Assembly (NCBI GenBank): GCA_964400675.1
Contig: CAYNVO010000007.1
Span: 62,001-126,000, forward strand
Source of the DNA: 9FT-COMBO-48-23 sp964400675
Lineage (GTDB): Bacteria > Chloroflexota > Dehalococcoidia > GIF9 > UBA5629
DNA length: 64,000 bases
Direction of reading: 5' to 3'
The translations under genes were made by a program, and so were the position numbers. The notes beneath the pieces were generated by a model. The model searched no databases, had not been told where the DNA came from, and saw only the letters and a program-made list of their open reading frames with translations. Every line of letters begins with the position of its first letter. Position 1 is the first letter of the stretch. Of the stretch, positions 27,191 through 35,695 are shown piece by piece.

Positions 27191-27973
27191 TTATGATTTA
27201 TGCTTCCCTATGTCATCTAGGTCGAGCGTATTTATGAAAGGTAAAAAAGCTGACAGTTTCTTTAGTTCCTGATCATCAGGTTTACCTTTACCGCCTGGCT
27301 TATCTGTACCTTTATCTGTGGGGATGGGCTTGCCTGTTTCTCTGTCAAGTATGATGCCGGCTTTGTCCAGAACTGCTTCCTCAACATATATAGGTACCGT
27401 TGCCCTTACTGCCAAAGCGATTGCGTCGCTGGGACGTGAATCAAGCTTTATATTGGTTAGTAGCCACTGTTCGTGGTCCTTGTCAAAGCGGAGTACAAAC
27501 ATCAGCCCATCATCATTCGTTGCCTCGATGAATCTGCCATCTGTGTCTTGCCATTCATTTGCTATTTTAAGTTTGTGTTCTTTTCCCTGCCAGGTGAGAG
27601 ATATCCAAGAACCGTTGTCATATCCTCGGCGCTTACTACTATCAGGCGGGAACTTTATGCTTACCTGTTTCGGTCCATCAGTGGATTCGAGAATAATTTG
27701 GGCATAGAATGTGTCCGAGCGGAGATCACTTACAACAATTTTGCTTATCACGGTTCCTGATGTGGATTCTAGTGCGAAAATTGCACTTTTCAGCAGGTCG
27801 TGGGTCATCGGTCGTGCTAAGTCAACGTTTTGCAATTTTATCGATATAGCGTCTGCTTCTGCTGGACCGATCCAGATGGGCAGGTAGCGGTCTGATGCTT
27901 TCTCTCTCAGGATTACCACGTGCTGATAATTCATCATGCTTACCCGAATGCTGTCAATCGTCATCTCGATCAT
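27191..27973 (-). CDS. Bifunctional nuclease domain (BFN, DUF151) protein
   Basis: 260 residues from ATG 27973, placed by GGAGG seven bases upstream; a frame to 28018 is less likely. The N-terminal half has the BFN pattern (IDSIRVSMMNYQHVVILREK, LPIWIGPAEADAI, DRYLP), and SRPSDAIALAVRATVPIYV recurs near residue 200, the domain end. A segment of about 60 residues interrupts the domain between about 115 and 180. Related plant and bacterial proteins show DNase/RNase activity in vitro. Charged, Gly/Lys-rich linker near the C-terminus. Confidence 0.85.
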   Translation of the reverse strand: MIEMTIDSIRVSMMNYQHVVILREKASDRYLPIWIGPAEADAISIKLQNVDLARPMTHDLLKSAIFALESTSGTVISKIVVSDLRSDTFYAQIILESTDGPKQVSIKFPPDSSKRRGYDNGSWISLTWQGKEHKLKIANEWQDTDGRFIEATNDDGLMFVLRFDKDHEQWLLTNIKLDSRPSDAIALAVRATVPIYVEEAVLDKAGIILDRETGKPIPTDKGTDKPGGKGKPDDQELKKLSAFLPFINTLDLDDIGKHKS

Positions 27974-28033
27974 GAGTGGTCCTCCGTATACTACGCAAAA
28001 ACCATTGTACTCTATCAAATTTTAGCTGTCAAT

Positions 28034-28062
28034 TTGTATTAGGTAGAGTGCTTTCATAAAAT
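28034..28062 (+). promoter_or_regulatory. Promoter of dtd
   Basis: TTGTAT (28034-28039), a 17-bp spacer and TAAAAT (28057-28062), about 45 bp before the TTG start of dtd, which has its own GGAGGTG. Confidence 0.65.
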
Positions 28063-28107
28063 ATTAAAGGGGGTTTGTAGCGGTTAGATTAATGTATTGG
28101 AGGTGTT

Positions 28108-28560
28108 TTGAAGGCATTAGTACAGCGGGTTGCTAAAGCATCGGTTAGTGTGAATAACAAGGTGGGGGGAGAGATAGGTTTGGGTTTAGTTATCCTCGTT
28201 GGTGTAGCTCGGGGTGATACGGAGAGAGATGCTATCTATCTGGCCGATAAGATAGTCAATCTCCGTATCTTTGCTGATGAAGATGGTAAGTTCAATCTTT
28301 CGGTGCTGGAGACTGGGGGTGAGATTTTGATCATAAGTCAGTTTACTCTTTTGGCTGATACACGGAAAGGGAGGAGGCCCAGTTTTGAGGAGGCAGCACC
28401 GCTGGAGCAAGCTGAGGCCTTGGTTGACTTTTTTATTGGCCGGGTGTGTGCTACTGGTTTGAAGGTGGAGACGGGGCAGTTTCAGCAACACATGTTGGTG
28501 GAAATACATAACGACGGTCCGGTTACTATAGCGTTGGATAGTAAGGAAAAATTTCTTTGA
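28108..28560 (+). CDS. dtd: D-aminoacyl-tRNA deacylase
   Basis: 150 residues from TTG 28108 with GGAGGTG upstream. The two family motifs are present: SQFTLLAD (77-84) and the Gly-cisPro motif NDGPVT (135-140). The enzyme removes D-amino acids (and Gly from tRNA-Ala) to protect translation. The family length is matched exactly. Confidence 0.96.
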   Translation: MKALVQRVAKASVSVNNKVGGEIGLGLVILVGVARGDTERDAIYLADKIVNLRIFADEDGKFNLSVLETGGEILIISQFTLLADTRKGRRPSFEEAAPLEQAEALVDFFIGRVCATGLKVETGQFQQHMLVEIHNDGPVTIALDSKEKFL

Positions 28561-28587
28561 GGTTCAATTAGTTGCTGATGCAATCGT

Positions 28588-28616
28588 TTGCAAGTTTCTC
28601 CAGTTTATGCTAAATT
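28588..28616 (+). promoter_or_regulatory. Promoter of the Fur-family gene, probably leaderless
   Basis: TTGCAA (28588-28593), a 17-bp spacer and TAAATT (28611-28616). The ATG is at 28623, the expected transcription start, and no ribosome-binding site lies between. Same geometry as the cca promoter at 1716. Confidence 0.55.
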
Positions 28617-28622
28617 CTTGAT

Positions 28623-29036
28623 ATGAGTTGTGGTCAAGTACTCAGGGGGAGGGGCTACCGGTTGACGCCGCAGCGAATGATGGTAGTCGAGGCGCTGCAT
28701 GGTGCTGATAAGCATGTTAGCGCTGAGGAGATTTATGCCCAGGTCAAAGCCAAGTATCCTTATGCCAATATTTCTACGGTTTACCGGACACTGGATTTGT
28801 TGAAGGAGCTTGGTCTGGTTACAGAGATAGCGCTGGGAGACGGGTGTGTCCGTTTTCATCCTGCGGAGAAGGGACATCATCATCATCTTGTGTGCCAGAA
28901 GTGCGGTAAAATGATTGATTTGCCTGAGTCGGCACTGGCTCAGTTGGAAGCAGCTTTATATGATATGTATCAGTTTAAGGCTGATTTGAAGCATATGGCT
29001 GTTTTCGGTCTTTGTTCTCAATGTCAGGATGATTAG
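28623..29036 (+). CDS. Fur family metal-responsive transcriptional regulator
   Basis: 137 residues. An N-terminal winged helix (RLTPQRMMVVEAL to STVYRTLDLLKELGLV) is followed by the metal-binding dimerisation half with HHHH (85-88), CQKC (Cys91, Cys94) and CSQC (Cys131, Cys134), the structural zinc site. The subfamily (Fur, Zur, Nur, PerR) cannot be fixed by eye. The next genes encode a cobalt/nickel ECF transporter, so a nickel- or cobalt-sensing role is a fair inference. No clear palindromic Fur box was found in the 76-bp gap to cbiM. Confidence 0.9.
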   Translation: MSCGQVLRGRGYRLTPQRMMVVEALHGADKHVSAEEIYAQVKAKYPYANISTVYRTLDLLKELGLVTEIALGDGCVRFHPAEKGHHHHLVCQKCGKMIDLPESALAQLEAALYDMYQFKADLKHMAVFGLCSQCQDD

Positions 29037-29112
29037 CAGTTTTTATTTTGAGGCTTAATGCAATTAGTCGCAGTTGCTTTTAATTGATTTGTTTTGTTGA
29101 GGAGGTATTTCG

Positions 29113-29751
29113 ATGCATATTCCAGATGGCTTTATCAGTGCGCCGGTAGCGGCAGTTGGAATTGTGGTGGCTGCTGGCAGTGTAGCCTATGCGGTAAAGG
29201 CGACGAACAAGAAGATGGGGGAGAAACAGGTACCATTGATGGGGGTGCTGGCGGCTTTTATTTTTGCCGCTCAAATGTTGAATTTTCCCATAGCCGGGGG
29301 TACTTCAGGACATCTTATAGGGGCTGCTTTAGCTGCTATCCTCTTGGGTCCCTGGGCGGGGGTGCTTATAATGACCTGTGTGCTCATTGTGCAAAGCTTG
29401 ATTTTCCAGGACGGGGGGCTCCTTGCCCTGGGGGTTAATATTTTCAATATGGGTGTTATTCCTTGCTTTATAGGGTATTATCTCTATAGAGGCATTGCGC
29501 CGCTTTTCCGTAAGCGCAAGTTAGGAATAATGGTCGGCAGTGGTGTGGCTGCCTGGTTTACAGTAGTCATAGCGTCGGTTGCCTGCGCAGTTGAGCTGGC
29601 GATATCGGGTACCGTGCCCCTGGGAGTAGCCCTGCCGGCGATGGCAGGCGTTCATGCCATCATCGGTATCGGTGAGGGCTTGATAACTGCAGCGGTGCTC
29701 GCCCTCGTGTTAGCTACCAGGGCTGACCTGTTGGAACTACAGAAGGCTTGA
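29113..29751 (+). CDS. cbiM: Cobalt/nickel ECF transporter substrate-specific component CbiM/NikM
   Basis: 212 residues. It starts with the diagnostic MHIPDGFIS, in which the N-terminal amine, His2 and nearby residues bind the metal, and has about six or seven membrane spans. CbiM/NikM binds Co(II) or Ni(II) and works with CbiN or a PDGLE protein, CbiQ and CbiO. The ATG at 29113 follows GAGGAGGT. The window contains a [NiFe] hydrogenase, and related bacteria need cobamides, so either metal is possible. Confidence 0.94.
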   Translation: MHIPDGFISAPVAAVGIVVAAGSVAYAVKATNKKMGEKQVPLMGVLAAFIFAAQMLNFPIAGGTSGHLIGAALAAILLGPWAGVLIMTCVLIVQSLIFQDGGLLALGVNIFNMGVIPCFIGYYLYRGIAPLFRKRKLGIMVGSGVAAWFTVVIASVACAVELAISGTVPLGVALPAMAGVHAIIGIGEGLITAAVLALVLATRADLLELQKA

Positions 29752-29768
29752 CGGAGGTAAAATAAAAA

Positions 29769-30053
29769 ATGAAATTCAAATGGTGGCACGGAGCTCTGAT
29801 TTTGGCTTTGATACTGGCGATATTGTCTCCACTGGCTTCTTTGTCGCCGGACGGTTTAGAAAGGGTGGCTGAGGACAAAGGTTTTATTGGTGCAGCTCTC
29901 GAGCCTTTCTTTGAAGTTGTGCCTGACTATGTGGTACCAGGCGTGACGAATGAAGCTATGGCTACAATTATAGCCGGAATAGTGGGGACTCTGGTTCTTT
30001 TCGGCATAGGCTACGGACTAGCCAAGTTATTGAGAGCAAAAGGTGAAGCATAG
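29769..30053 (+). CDS. PDGLE-domain protein, CbiN/NikN-like component
   Basis: 94 residues: an N-terminal membrane span, the signature SPDGLERVAEDKGF (about 26-39) and a C-terminal span. It replaces CbiN as the small partner of CbiM in many nickel/cobalt ECF systems. It lies directly between cbiM and cbiQ and overlaps cbiQ by 11 bp. Confidence 0.9.
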   Translation: MKFKWWHGALILALILAILSPLASLSPDGLERVAEDKGFIGAALEPFFEVVPDYVVPGVTNEAMATIIAGIVGTLVLFGIGYGLAKLLRAKGEA

Positions 30054-30813
30054 CTTTATTGACGAATATAGTGGCCTAGACAGCTTTATCCACAGGCTTG
30101 ACCCGAGGACCAAGCTGGTTGCGAGCATGGCTTTTATCGTAGCGGTGGTATTGACGCCGGCCAGCAATTGGCGGGTTTTCGTCTTTTATTTCGGCATAAT
30201 TTCTTTCCTGCTAATCCTTTCCAAGTTACCGCCGCTTTATGTTCTAAAGAGGGCTCTGGTCATTTTTCCATTTGTTTTTCTGGTCGCTATCTTTATCCCC
30301 TTTTTCAAAGAAGGGGAGATAGCCGGCAGCTACAATATCTGGTTGTGGCAAGTATCGGTAACTTACAGTGGTCTGTTTATTCTGGCGAATGTGATGGTAA
30401 AAGCCTGGCTCTGCATTTTAGCTCTGATTTTGCTGTCATCGACAACCAAGCTTGCCGAATTACTAAAAGGCTTGAGGCAATTAGGCATACCCCGGGTGAT
30501 GATATTAATACTTTCCTTTATGTATCGTTACATTTTTGTTCTGGCGGATGAGGTGATGCGTATGCAGCAGGCACGCGATAGCAGAAACTTCGGCGGCAAG
30601 CGGCTGCATCAACTTAAGACCATTGGCAACATGGTTGGCACCTTGTTTATCAGGAGCTATGAGCGAGGTGAAAGAATTTACGCCGCTATGTTAGCCAGAG
30701 GTTTTGATGGTCAGATTCGAACGCTGAAAGATTTAAGTTTCAGACCGGCTGACGCTTACTTCGGCGTCGTCTTTTGTGTTATGCTCATTTTTCCATGTGT
30801 TGTCTGGTGGTAG
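30043..30813 (+). CDS. cbiQ: ECF transporter transmembrane protein CbiQ
   Basis: 256 residues from GTG 30043. The family motifs RLDPRTKLV at the N-terminus and the coupling helices near ARDSRNFGG and AMLARGFDG are visible, with about five membrane spans between. CbiQ is the scaffold that links CbiM to the ATPase CbiO. Confidence 0.93.
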   Translation: MKHSFIDEYSGLDSFIHRLDPRTKLVASMAFIVAVVLTPASNWRVFVFYFGIISFLLILSKLPPLYVLKRALVIFPFVFLVAIFIPFFKEGEIAGSYNIWLWQVSVTYSGLFILANVMVKAWLCILALILLSSTTKLAELLKGLRQLGIPRVMILILSFMYRYIFVLADEVMRMQQARDSRNFGGKRLHQLKTIGNMVGTLFIRSYERGERIYAAMLARGFDGQIRTLKDLSFRPADAYFGVVFCVMLIFPCVVWW

Positions 30814-30825
30814 AGTCAGCAGGCT

Positions 30826-31542
30826 ATGGATAAAGTTATAGAAATCAAAAACCTCTCCTTTAATTATCCTGACGGACATCAGGGGCTGAAAAACGTTGAC
30901 TTGATTATCCATCCCGGTGAGAATGTGGCGGTGATTGGTCCCAATGGTGCTGGAAAGTCAACGCTTTTGCTTCATCTCAATGGTATACTCCGTGGCAATA
31001 GCACTGTGAAGATTTGCGGCTTAGCGATGGAGGAGAATAATCTGAAGGAGATACGGAAAAGGGTTGGGTTGGTATTTCAGGACCCTGAAGACCAGCTTTT
31101 CTCATTGAGTGTCTTTGATGATGTCGCTTTTGGCCCTGTAAGTATGGGATACCCAGAGTCTGAAGTGAGACAGCGCGTAATTCGAGCTCTGGAGTGGGTT
31201 GGGATGGGTGGCTATGAGCAGCGTTCACCGCATCATCTTAGCTTTGGTGAGAAAAAACGTATTGCTATTGCCACCGTTCTGTCTTTGGACCCGGAGATTC
31301 TGGTTATAGATGAACCTACCAGCAATCTCGACCCTAGAAGCAAGTGGTCTTTAGTTGATCTACTGAAACAGTTTCCGATGACCAAAATCATTGCCACTCA
31401 TGACCTGGAACTGGTAAGAGCGCTGTGTCAGCGGACTGTAGTGATGGACGAAGGAAAGGTAGTTGCCGATGGTGACACCGAAGTGATTTTGGGTGATATT
31501 CCTTTGCTTAAGTGCCATGGTCTGGCACCGGCTAATCTTTAA
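30826..31542 (+). CDS. cbiO: ECF transporter ATP-binding protein CbiO
   Basis: 238 residues with Walker A GPNGAGKST, Q-loop VFQDPEDQLF, signature HLSFGEKKR (in place of LSGGQ) and Walker B ILVIDEPTSNLD. One ATPase gene only, so a homodimer is expected. Its 3' end overlaps the end of the convergent nadC gene by 4 bp. Confidence 0.95.
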   Translation: MDKVIEIKNLSFNYPDGHQGLKNVDLIIHPGENVAVIGPNGAGKSTLLLHLNGILRGNSTVKICGLAMEENNLKEIRKRVGLVFQDPEDQLFSLSVFDDVAFGPVSMGYPESEVRQRVIRALEWVGMGGYEQRSPHHLSFGEKKRIAIATVLSLDPEILVIDEPTSNLDPRSKWSLVDLLKQFPMTKIIATHDLELVRALCQRTVVMDEGKVVADGDTEVILGDIPLLKCHGLAPANL

Positions 31543-32390
31543 TCTAATTCCAGGCTGATATCCAGGGCTTTGGGAGAGTGGGTGAGGGCTCCTATCGATA
31601 TAAGGTCAACTCCGGTTTCAGCGACGGCTCTAACTTTTTTCAGATTAATGCCTCCGGAGGCTTCGATTAGGGCACGGCCTTTAATTAGCTGGACGGCCTG
31701 ACGCATATCTTTAAGGTTCATATTATCAAGCATTATAACATCGGCTCCGGCTTCAGCAGCTTCGATAGCTTCCTTTGTGGTCTTAACTTCAATCTCTATT
31801 TTCATCTCTGGAGTAGCCTTGTGGCGGGCTCCGGCTAAGACTTCTTTTATGCTAATCCCCTGGTTACTGAGTGCTGCCAGGTGGTTGTCCTTAATCAGGA
31901 TACCGTCTCCTAAGTGCAGGCGGTGGTTTTTGCCACCACCAATTTGCACAGCGTACTTTTCTAATGTTCTTAATCCCGGTGTAGTCTTTCTGGTATCGGT
32001 TATTTGTACATGCAAGCCTTTGACAGCCCGGACGTAACGAGATGTCTCGGAAGCGATGCCGCTGAGACGTTGCAGGAAATTTAAGGCTACCCGCTCGGCT
32101 TTCAATATGCTCGAGGTCTTGCCTTCTATTCTGGATATCACATCTCCAGGCTTAACTTCGGCGCCGTCCTTTATAAGAATATCCATCTTTAATTCAGGGT
32201 CGACTTTAAGAAAAACCTGTTTGGCTACCTCTACTCCAGCTATGATGCCTCTTGCTTTAGCTATTATCAATGCCTTGCCCTGCTGCATCTCGGGCACCAA
32301 TGCCTCCGTAGTCACATCTCCCCAGCCGAGGTCTTCGGCTAGAGACCGGTCTATGAGTTGCTGGATTTGATGAGTTTCAGGTAACCCCAT
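31539..32390 (-). CDS. nadC: Nicotinate-nucleotide pyrophosphorylase (carboxylating)
   Basis: 283 residues. QPRTase motifs are present: ITDTRKTTPGLR, GGGKNHRLHLGDGILIKDNH, EIEVKT and ASGGINLKKVRAVAETGVDLISIGALTHS (key Lys and acidic residues kept). The enzyme converts quinolinate and PRPP to nicotinate mononucleotide in NAD synthesis. nadA and nadB are not nearby. Monocistronic, convergent with cbiO. Confidence 0.96.
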   Translation of the reverse strand: MGLPETHQIQQLIDRSLAEDLGWGDVTTEALVPEMQQGKALIIAKARGIIAGVEVAKQVFLKVDPELKMDILIKDGAEVKPGDVISRIEGKTSSILKAERVALNFLQRLSGIASETSRYVRAVKGLHVQITDTRKTTPGLRTLEKYAVQIGGGKNHRLHLGDGILIKDNHLAALSNQGISIKEVLAGARHKATPEMKIEIEVKTTKEAIEAAEAGADVIMLDNMNLKDMRQAVQLIKGRALIEASGGINLKKVRAVAETGVDLISIGALTHSPKALDISLELD

Positions 32391-32462
32391 TTTCGTAATA
32401 CCGATTTTATGATAATTTAAGCTTAGCTTTCGGAATGCAACGGGATGAGTCTCTGTGCCAAA

Positions 32463-33896
32463 TTAGATGGGTGCGCTGGCCAGCACGGTTGTTCCTTTAC
32501 CGGGCTCTGATTTTATCTTTAAGTCACCTCCGATAAGACGCGCCCGTTCTTCCATTCCCAAAACGCCGAGCTTTCCTTCTCTTGCCAGGTCCCCGGTCAA
32601 TCTGGATGTCAAGAACCCCTTGCCGTTGTCTTTGATTGTCATGTTTACGTTATGCGAGTCGCGTTTCACTGTAATTTTGACCTCGGAAGCTTGGGCATGC
32701 TTCCGGACATTGTTCAATGTCTCCTGTGCAATGCGGAACATGGCTAGCTCTGTTTCTGGGGGGAGTGGGGGTAATTTATCAGCTTTTACTCTAGTTTTGA
32801 TCTCCAGTTCTTTGCTAAGTTCCTCAGTCAGCCAGTTCAGCGCTGCTACCAGTCCCATCTGGTCTAAAATGCTTGGCCTCAGGTCGCGTGCGTAGCGCTG
32901 CAGACTTTTGTAGGTCTCGTTGGCTATTTTCTGTATATGTTCTAATTCGTTTATGGCGGTTTTTGGCATATTGCAAGCGTCTTCGGATAAAATGACGTCA
33001 ACTTTACGTGACAATAACAATATAGACTGGGCAACATCATCATGGAGTTCCCGGGCAATGCGTTTTCGCTCTTCTTCCTGTGCCATGAGAGTTTTATGAA
33101 TTTGAAATCGGAGATTGTCCCGCAGCCTTCTTTCCTCAGTCACATCACGAGCGATATTCTGAAAGGCGATGGGCTTGCCGTCATCATCTCTGATCAGGCG
33201 GGTAAACAATTCCAGCATGGCTTCGGAGCCATCTTTTTTAATCAATTTCTGGTCGTAGCGCTGGTCTATGGCCTGTCCTTTCATAAACCTGTTTTTGATT
33301 TCTCCTGCTATACTCAGCGCGTCGGGGGACATAAATTCGGAGACGCTTTTACCTACTCCTTCGTCTATTGGGTAGCCGCTTAGCTTCTCGCAAGCCTTGT
33401 TGGCTATTATTATATTTCCGTTGAGGTCATGAACCCAGATGGCGTCGCTGGCATTAGTAAAAAGCTCCTCGTAGTTTTCCTGGGATGTTTTCAGGGCTAC
33501 TTTAATTCCACGCAGCTTTTTCTGTTGTCTACGCCATCCCCGACGCATTTGAATTAGCGCAAGGCTTAAGCCGCTGATAGTAAGCGCAGAGATACTCTCG
33601 GTCAGGGCATCCATGGGGCAGGTAGATATAAACAGTGCACGAGGCAGCATAGTTAGGGCAGATACCAGCCATGCAGCAATGCCGGCCTTTATTCCCAGTG
33701 ACCAGCCAGCATAGATTACCAGAAAGATGTAGATGAATCGCTCGAAGGTAAGCCTTGATAAACCAAGCAACGAACTAATAGATATATTGCCTATTACAGG
33801 TATCCCAGCCAGAAGCTCGTGGTAGTGGGATATAGTCAGAACCGAGAGGAGCAAAGTTAGAAGACATATGTGGAATATACGCCATCTTTTTGACAT
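32463..33896 (-). CDS. Membrane-anchored PAS sensor histidine kinase (HisKA_3 type)
   Basis: 477 residues. The N-terminal membrane domain (about 10-115) contains TMLPRALFIS, shared with two other proteins of this window. A PAS/PAC domain (about 140-258) is followed by the HisKA_3 dimerisation helix with phospho-acceptor His285 in RIARELHDDVAQS, and the HATPase with NNVRKHA, DNGKGF and GMEERARLIGG. It is the NarX/DesK class that pairs with LuxR-type regulators. The partner regulator gene lies 64 bp upstream on the same strand. Confidence 0.93.
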   Translation of the reverse strand: MSKRWRIFHICLLTLLLSVLTISHYHELLAGIPVIGNISISSLLGLSRLTFERFIYIFLVIYAGWSLGIKAGIAAWLVSALTMLPRALFISTCPMDALTESISALTISGLSLALIQMRRGWRRQQKKLRGIKVALKTSQENYEELFTNASDAIWVHDLNGNIIIANKACEKLSGYPIDEGVGKSVSEFMSPDALSIAGEIKNRFMKGQAIDQRYDQKLIKKDGSEAMLELFTRLIRDDDGKPIAFQNIARDVTEERRLRDNLRFQIHKTLMAQEEERKRIARELHDDVAQSILLLSRKVDVILSEDACNMPKTAINELEHIQKIANETYKSLQRYARDLRPSILDQMGLVAALNWLTEELSKELEIKTRVKADKLPPLPPETELAMFRIAQETLNNVRKHAQASEVKITVKRDSHNVNMTIKDNGKGFLTSRLTGDLAREGKLGVLGMEERARLIGGDLKIKSEPGKGTTVLASAPI

Positions 33897-33960
33897 TGCT
33901 GCGAAAGTTCCTCCCGGTCTATTTATTTGTCAGACATATTTGTTAAATTATAGGTAGATT

Positions 33961-34650
33961 CTACTCTTCTGAAGAATCCTCTTGCTTGATGTCTTGTAAT
34001 GTAAGCAGCCCCGTTCTAAGGGCTTCGACCAGGGCTTCGCTTCGCGAAGCGACATTCATCTTGGTGAAAATATTTGACATGTGAGCCTTGACAGTGCGCA
34101 GGCTGAGACATAGTTTTTCGGCTATTTCTTTGTTGCTCATTCCGGTAGCCAGCAGCTTCATCATTTCCGTCTCCCGGTCGCTGAGAATATCCTTTATCTT
34201 GCGGTCTACGCCTTCTGCCGGTTTAGCCATGGCTTGTTTAAGCAGCCTCTCAATGATTTTAGGATGGAGTACTGATTCGCCGGCTCTTATAGCTCTCACG
34301 GCTTCCACCAGGTCCTGTCCTCGAGCGCTCTTTAGCAAGTAACCAGTTGCTCCAGCTTCCAGTAATCCAAGGACATAATTATCGTCATCATAGGCAGTGA
34401 GAATCAATATAGCTGTGTTGGGAGCAATTTTCTTAATCTGTCGACTAGCCTCAAGCCCATCAAGCTTCGGCATCATAATATCCATGACTAGAATATCTGG
34501 TTTCAGTTGGGAAGTCAGGTTGATAGCTTCTTCGCCGTTGTTTGCCTGGCCAACTACCTCCATGTCTTTTTGATTGGAAAATACCTGGCATAGCGCTTCG
34601 CGCAACAGCGGATGGTCATCGGCAATTAAAATTCTGATCTTCGTCTTCAT
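33961..34650 (-). CDS. NarL/FixJ-type response regulator
   Basis: 229 residues from ATG 34650 (a TTG at 34659 is less likely; GGGGG lies at a good distance from the ATG). The receiver domain has the acidic pair ADD (10-12) and the phospho-acceptor Asp57 in ILVMDIMMPKLDG. The C-terminal LuxR helix-turn-helix is LSDRETEMMKLLATGMSNKEIAEKL onward (key DRE, G..NKEIA, TVK.H). It is co-transcribed with the kinase downstream. Its promoter carries an inverted repeat (see 34681). Confidence 0.94.
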   Translation of the reverse strand: MKTKIRILIADDHPLLREALCQVFSNQKDMEVVGQANNGEEAINLTSQLKPDILVMDIMMPKLDGLEASRQIKKIAPNTAILILTAYDDDNYVLGLLEAGATGYLLKSARGQDLVEAVRAIRAGESVLHPKIIERLLKQAMAKPAEGVDRKIKDILSDRETEMMKLLATGMSNKEIAEKLCLSLRTVKAHMSNIFTKMNVASRSEALVEALRTGLLTLQDIKQEDSSEE

Positions 34651-34680
34651 TATGTACAACCCCCAGCCACTTTAATACCA

Positions 34681-34710
34681 ATTATAAGGTATATTACCTG
34701 AAAGAAACAA
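34681..34710 (-). promoter_or_regulatory. Promoter of the response regulator with palindrome in its spacer
   Basis: On the minus strand TTGTTT (34705-34710), an 18-bp spacer and TATAAT (34681-34686). The spacer holds the palindrome AGGTATATTACCT (34687-34699; arms AGGTA and TACCT, 3-bp centre). The same arms with a 4-bp centre occur in the fdh promoter at 53527. Possible operator for autoregulation or a shared regulator. Confidence 0.6.
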
Positions 34711-34784
34711 TAATCCGGGCTTATATACTTGATGCAAGTGTAGATACAAATTCTTCGGGTGGCACGGCGACTGGGTTGCCTTGT

Positions 34785-34892
34785 CTAGTTAGGGGTGGAG
34801 CGCCTATGTCCCTTCACTTTAACCTTGCCATTAACTTTTCGTTTATATGGCTTGACTGGGACAATCTTTTTGCCCTTCTCGGTTTTGGCCAT
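34785..34892 (-). CDS. 35-residue basic microprotein
   Basis: ATG 34892 to TAG 34785, preceded by AAAGGAGGCGTGA, an excellent ribosome-binding site. The peptide starts MAKTEKGKKIVPVKPYKRK and ends KVKGHRRSTPN. The motif VKPY-(K/T)-R...V.GH.RSTP occurs in many small uncharacterised basic proteins of phages, archaea and bacteria (recall, not searched). Very Lys/Arg-rich, so nucleic-acid binding is plausible. A hairpin CTTGGGC-ATCA-GCCCAAG lies just upstream at 34906-34923. The plus-strand frame over the same DNA is a shadow. Confidence 0.68.
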   Translation of the reverse strand: MAKTEKGKKIVPVKPYKRKVNGKVKVKGHRRSTPN

Positions 34893-35050
34893 TCACGCCT
34901 CCTTTCTTGGGCATCAGCCCAAGTTCCAAGAAAGCTGAAAGCCCTTAAGTCGGCGTTTGTGGCGACCTATGAGGCTAGTCGCCGTGTCACCATCACGTAT
35001 GATGCTACTGCACGAACGAATTGTCAATACCTTTGTGGTAGAATAGGGGT

Positions 35051-35695
35051 ATGGTATTACTTTTCGCTATTGTTCTCATTGTTTTGGGCCTTATATTTCT
35101 TGCACTTAGGGGTTTCTTCGGGATATTTCCCGATAATTGGGAATGGGTTGGGATTGTTATGGCGGGGGTTGGTATAGCAATGGCCACTCCTAGTATCTTT
35201 CAAATGTTTTGGGGTAAACCTCTTCTAAAAGTAGAATTTGAAAGAAATGTGGAAGAAGATAAGAGGTCTTTAGTAATCTTTTTAAGTAATCCACCAATTA
35301 AAAATCGGTTATTAAAAAAACTTGGGATTCGAAGAGGCGGTATTCAAAGTCTGGAAATACAATTTAGGATTCGAGAATTTGGGAGTGGCAAAATAATAGA
35401 TGCTATTCGTGACGCTAGAATATATTCTAGTGATGACCCAACTGATTTAGGAAATTACAGAGTAGCGCTACCGCCTACATTTAGCGTTGCTGCTAGTTTC
35501 ATGTTAATTTTATGGGATACCAAGGATAGAAAAGCAGTTGTACCTCCTGACAGACTTCGGGCAATGATAGATATTAGCCCAGGGTATTATCAGGCCGTTA
35601 TTAACTTTATTGTAGATGGAGAACCTAGAATTATCACTAGGCAATTTAAGGTTGGCTCAAAAGCAGATGACCTTACTTGGGTTAAGCCGAAGTAA
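35051..35695 (+). CDS. Hypothetical membrane-anchored protein
   Basis: 214 residues. Two hydrophobic segments at the N-terminus (about 3-22 and 31-52) are followed by a soluble, beta-rich domain (about 55-210) with no motif I recognise (for example LEIQFRIREFGSG, DPTDLGNYRVALPP). The base composition is more AT-rich than in neighbouring genes, and it abuts a transposase remnant, so it may have been acquired. ATG 35051 has no strong ribosome-binding site. Confidence 0.6.
   Translation: MVLLFAIVLIVLGLIFLALRGFFGIFPDNWEWVGIVMAGVGIAMATPSIFQMFWGKPLLKVEFERNVEEDKRSLVIFLSNPPIKNRLLKKLGIRRGGIQSLEIQFRIREFGSGKIIDAIRDARIYSSDDPTDLGNYRVALPPTFSVAASFMLILWDTKDRKAVVPPDRLRAMIDISPGYYQAVINFIVDGEPRIITRQFKVGSKADDLTWVKPK

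Noticed and set aside
34776..35177. 133-residue plus-strand open frame
   Set aside because: It overlaps both the well-supported minus-strand microprotein and the start of the gene at 35051, has no ribosome-binding site and no recognisable domain.
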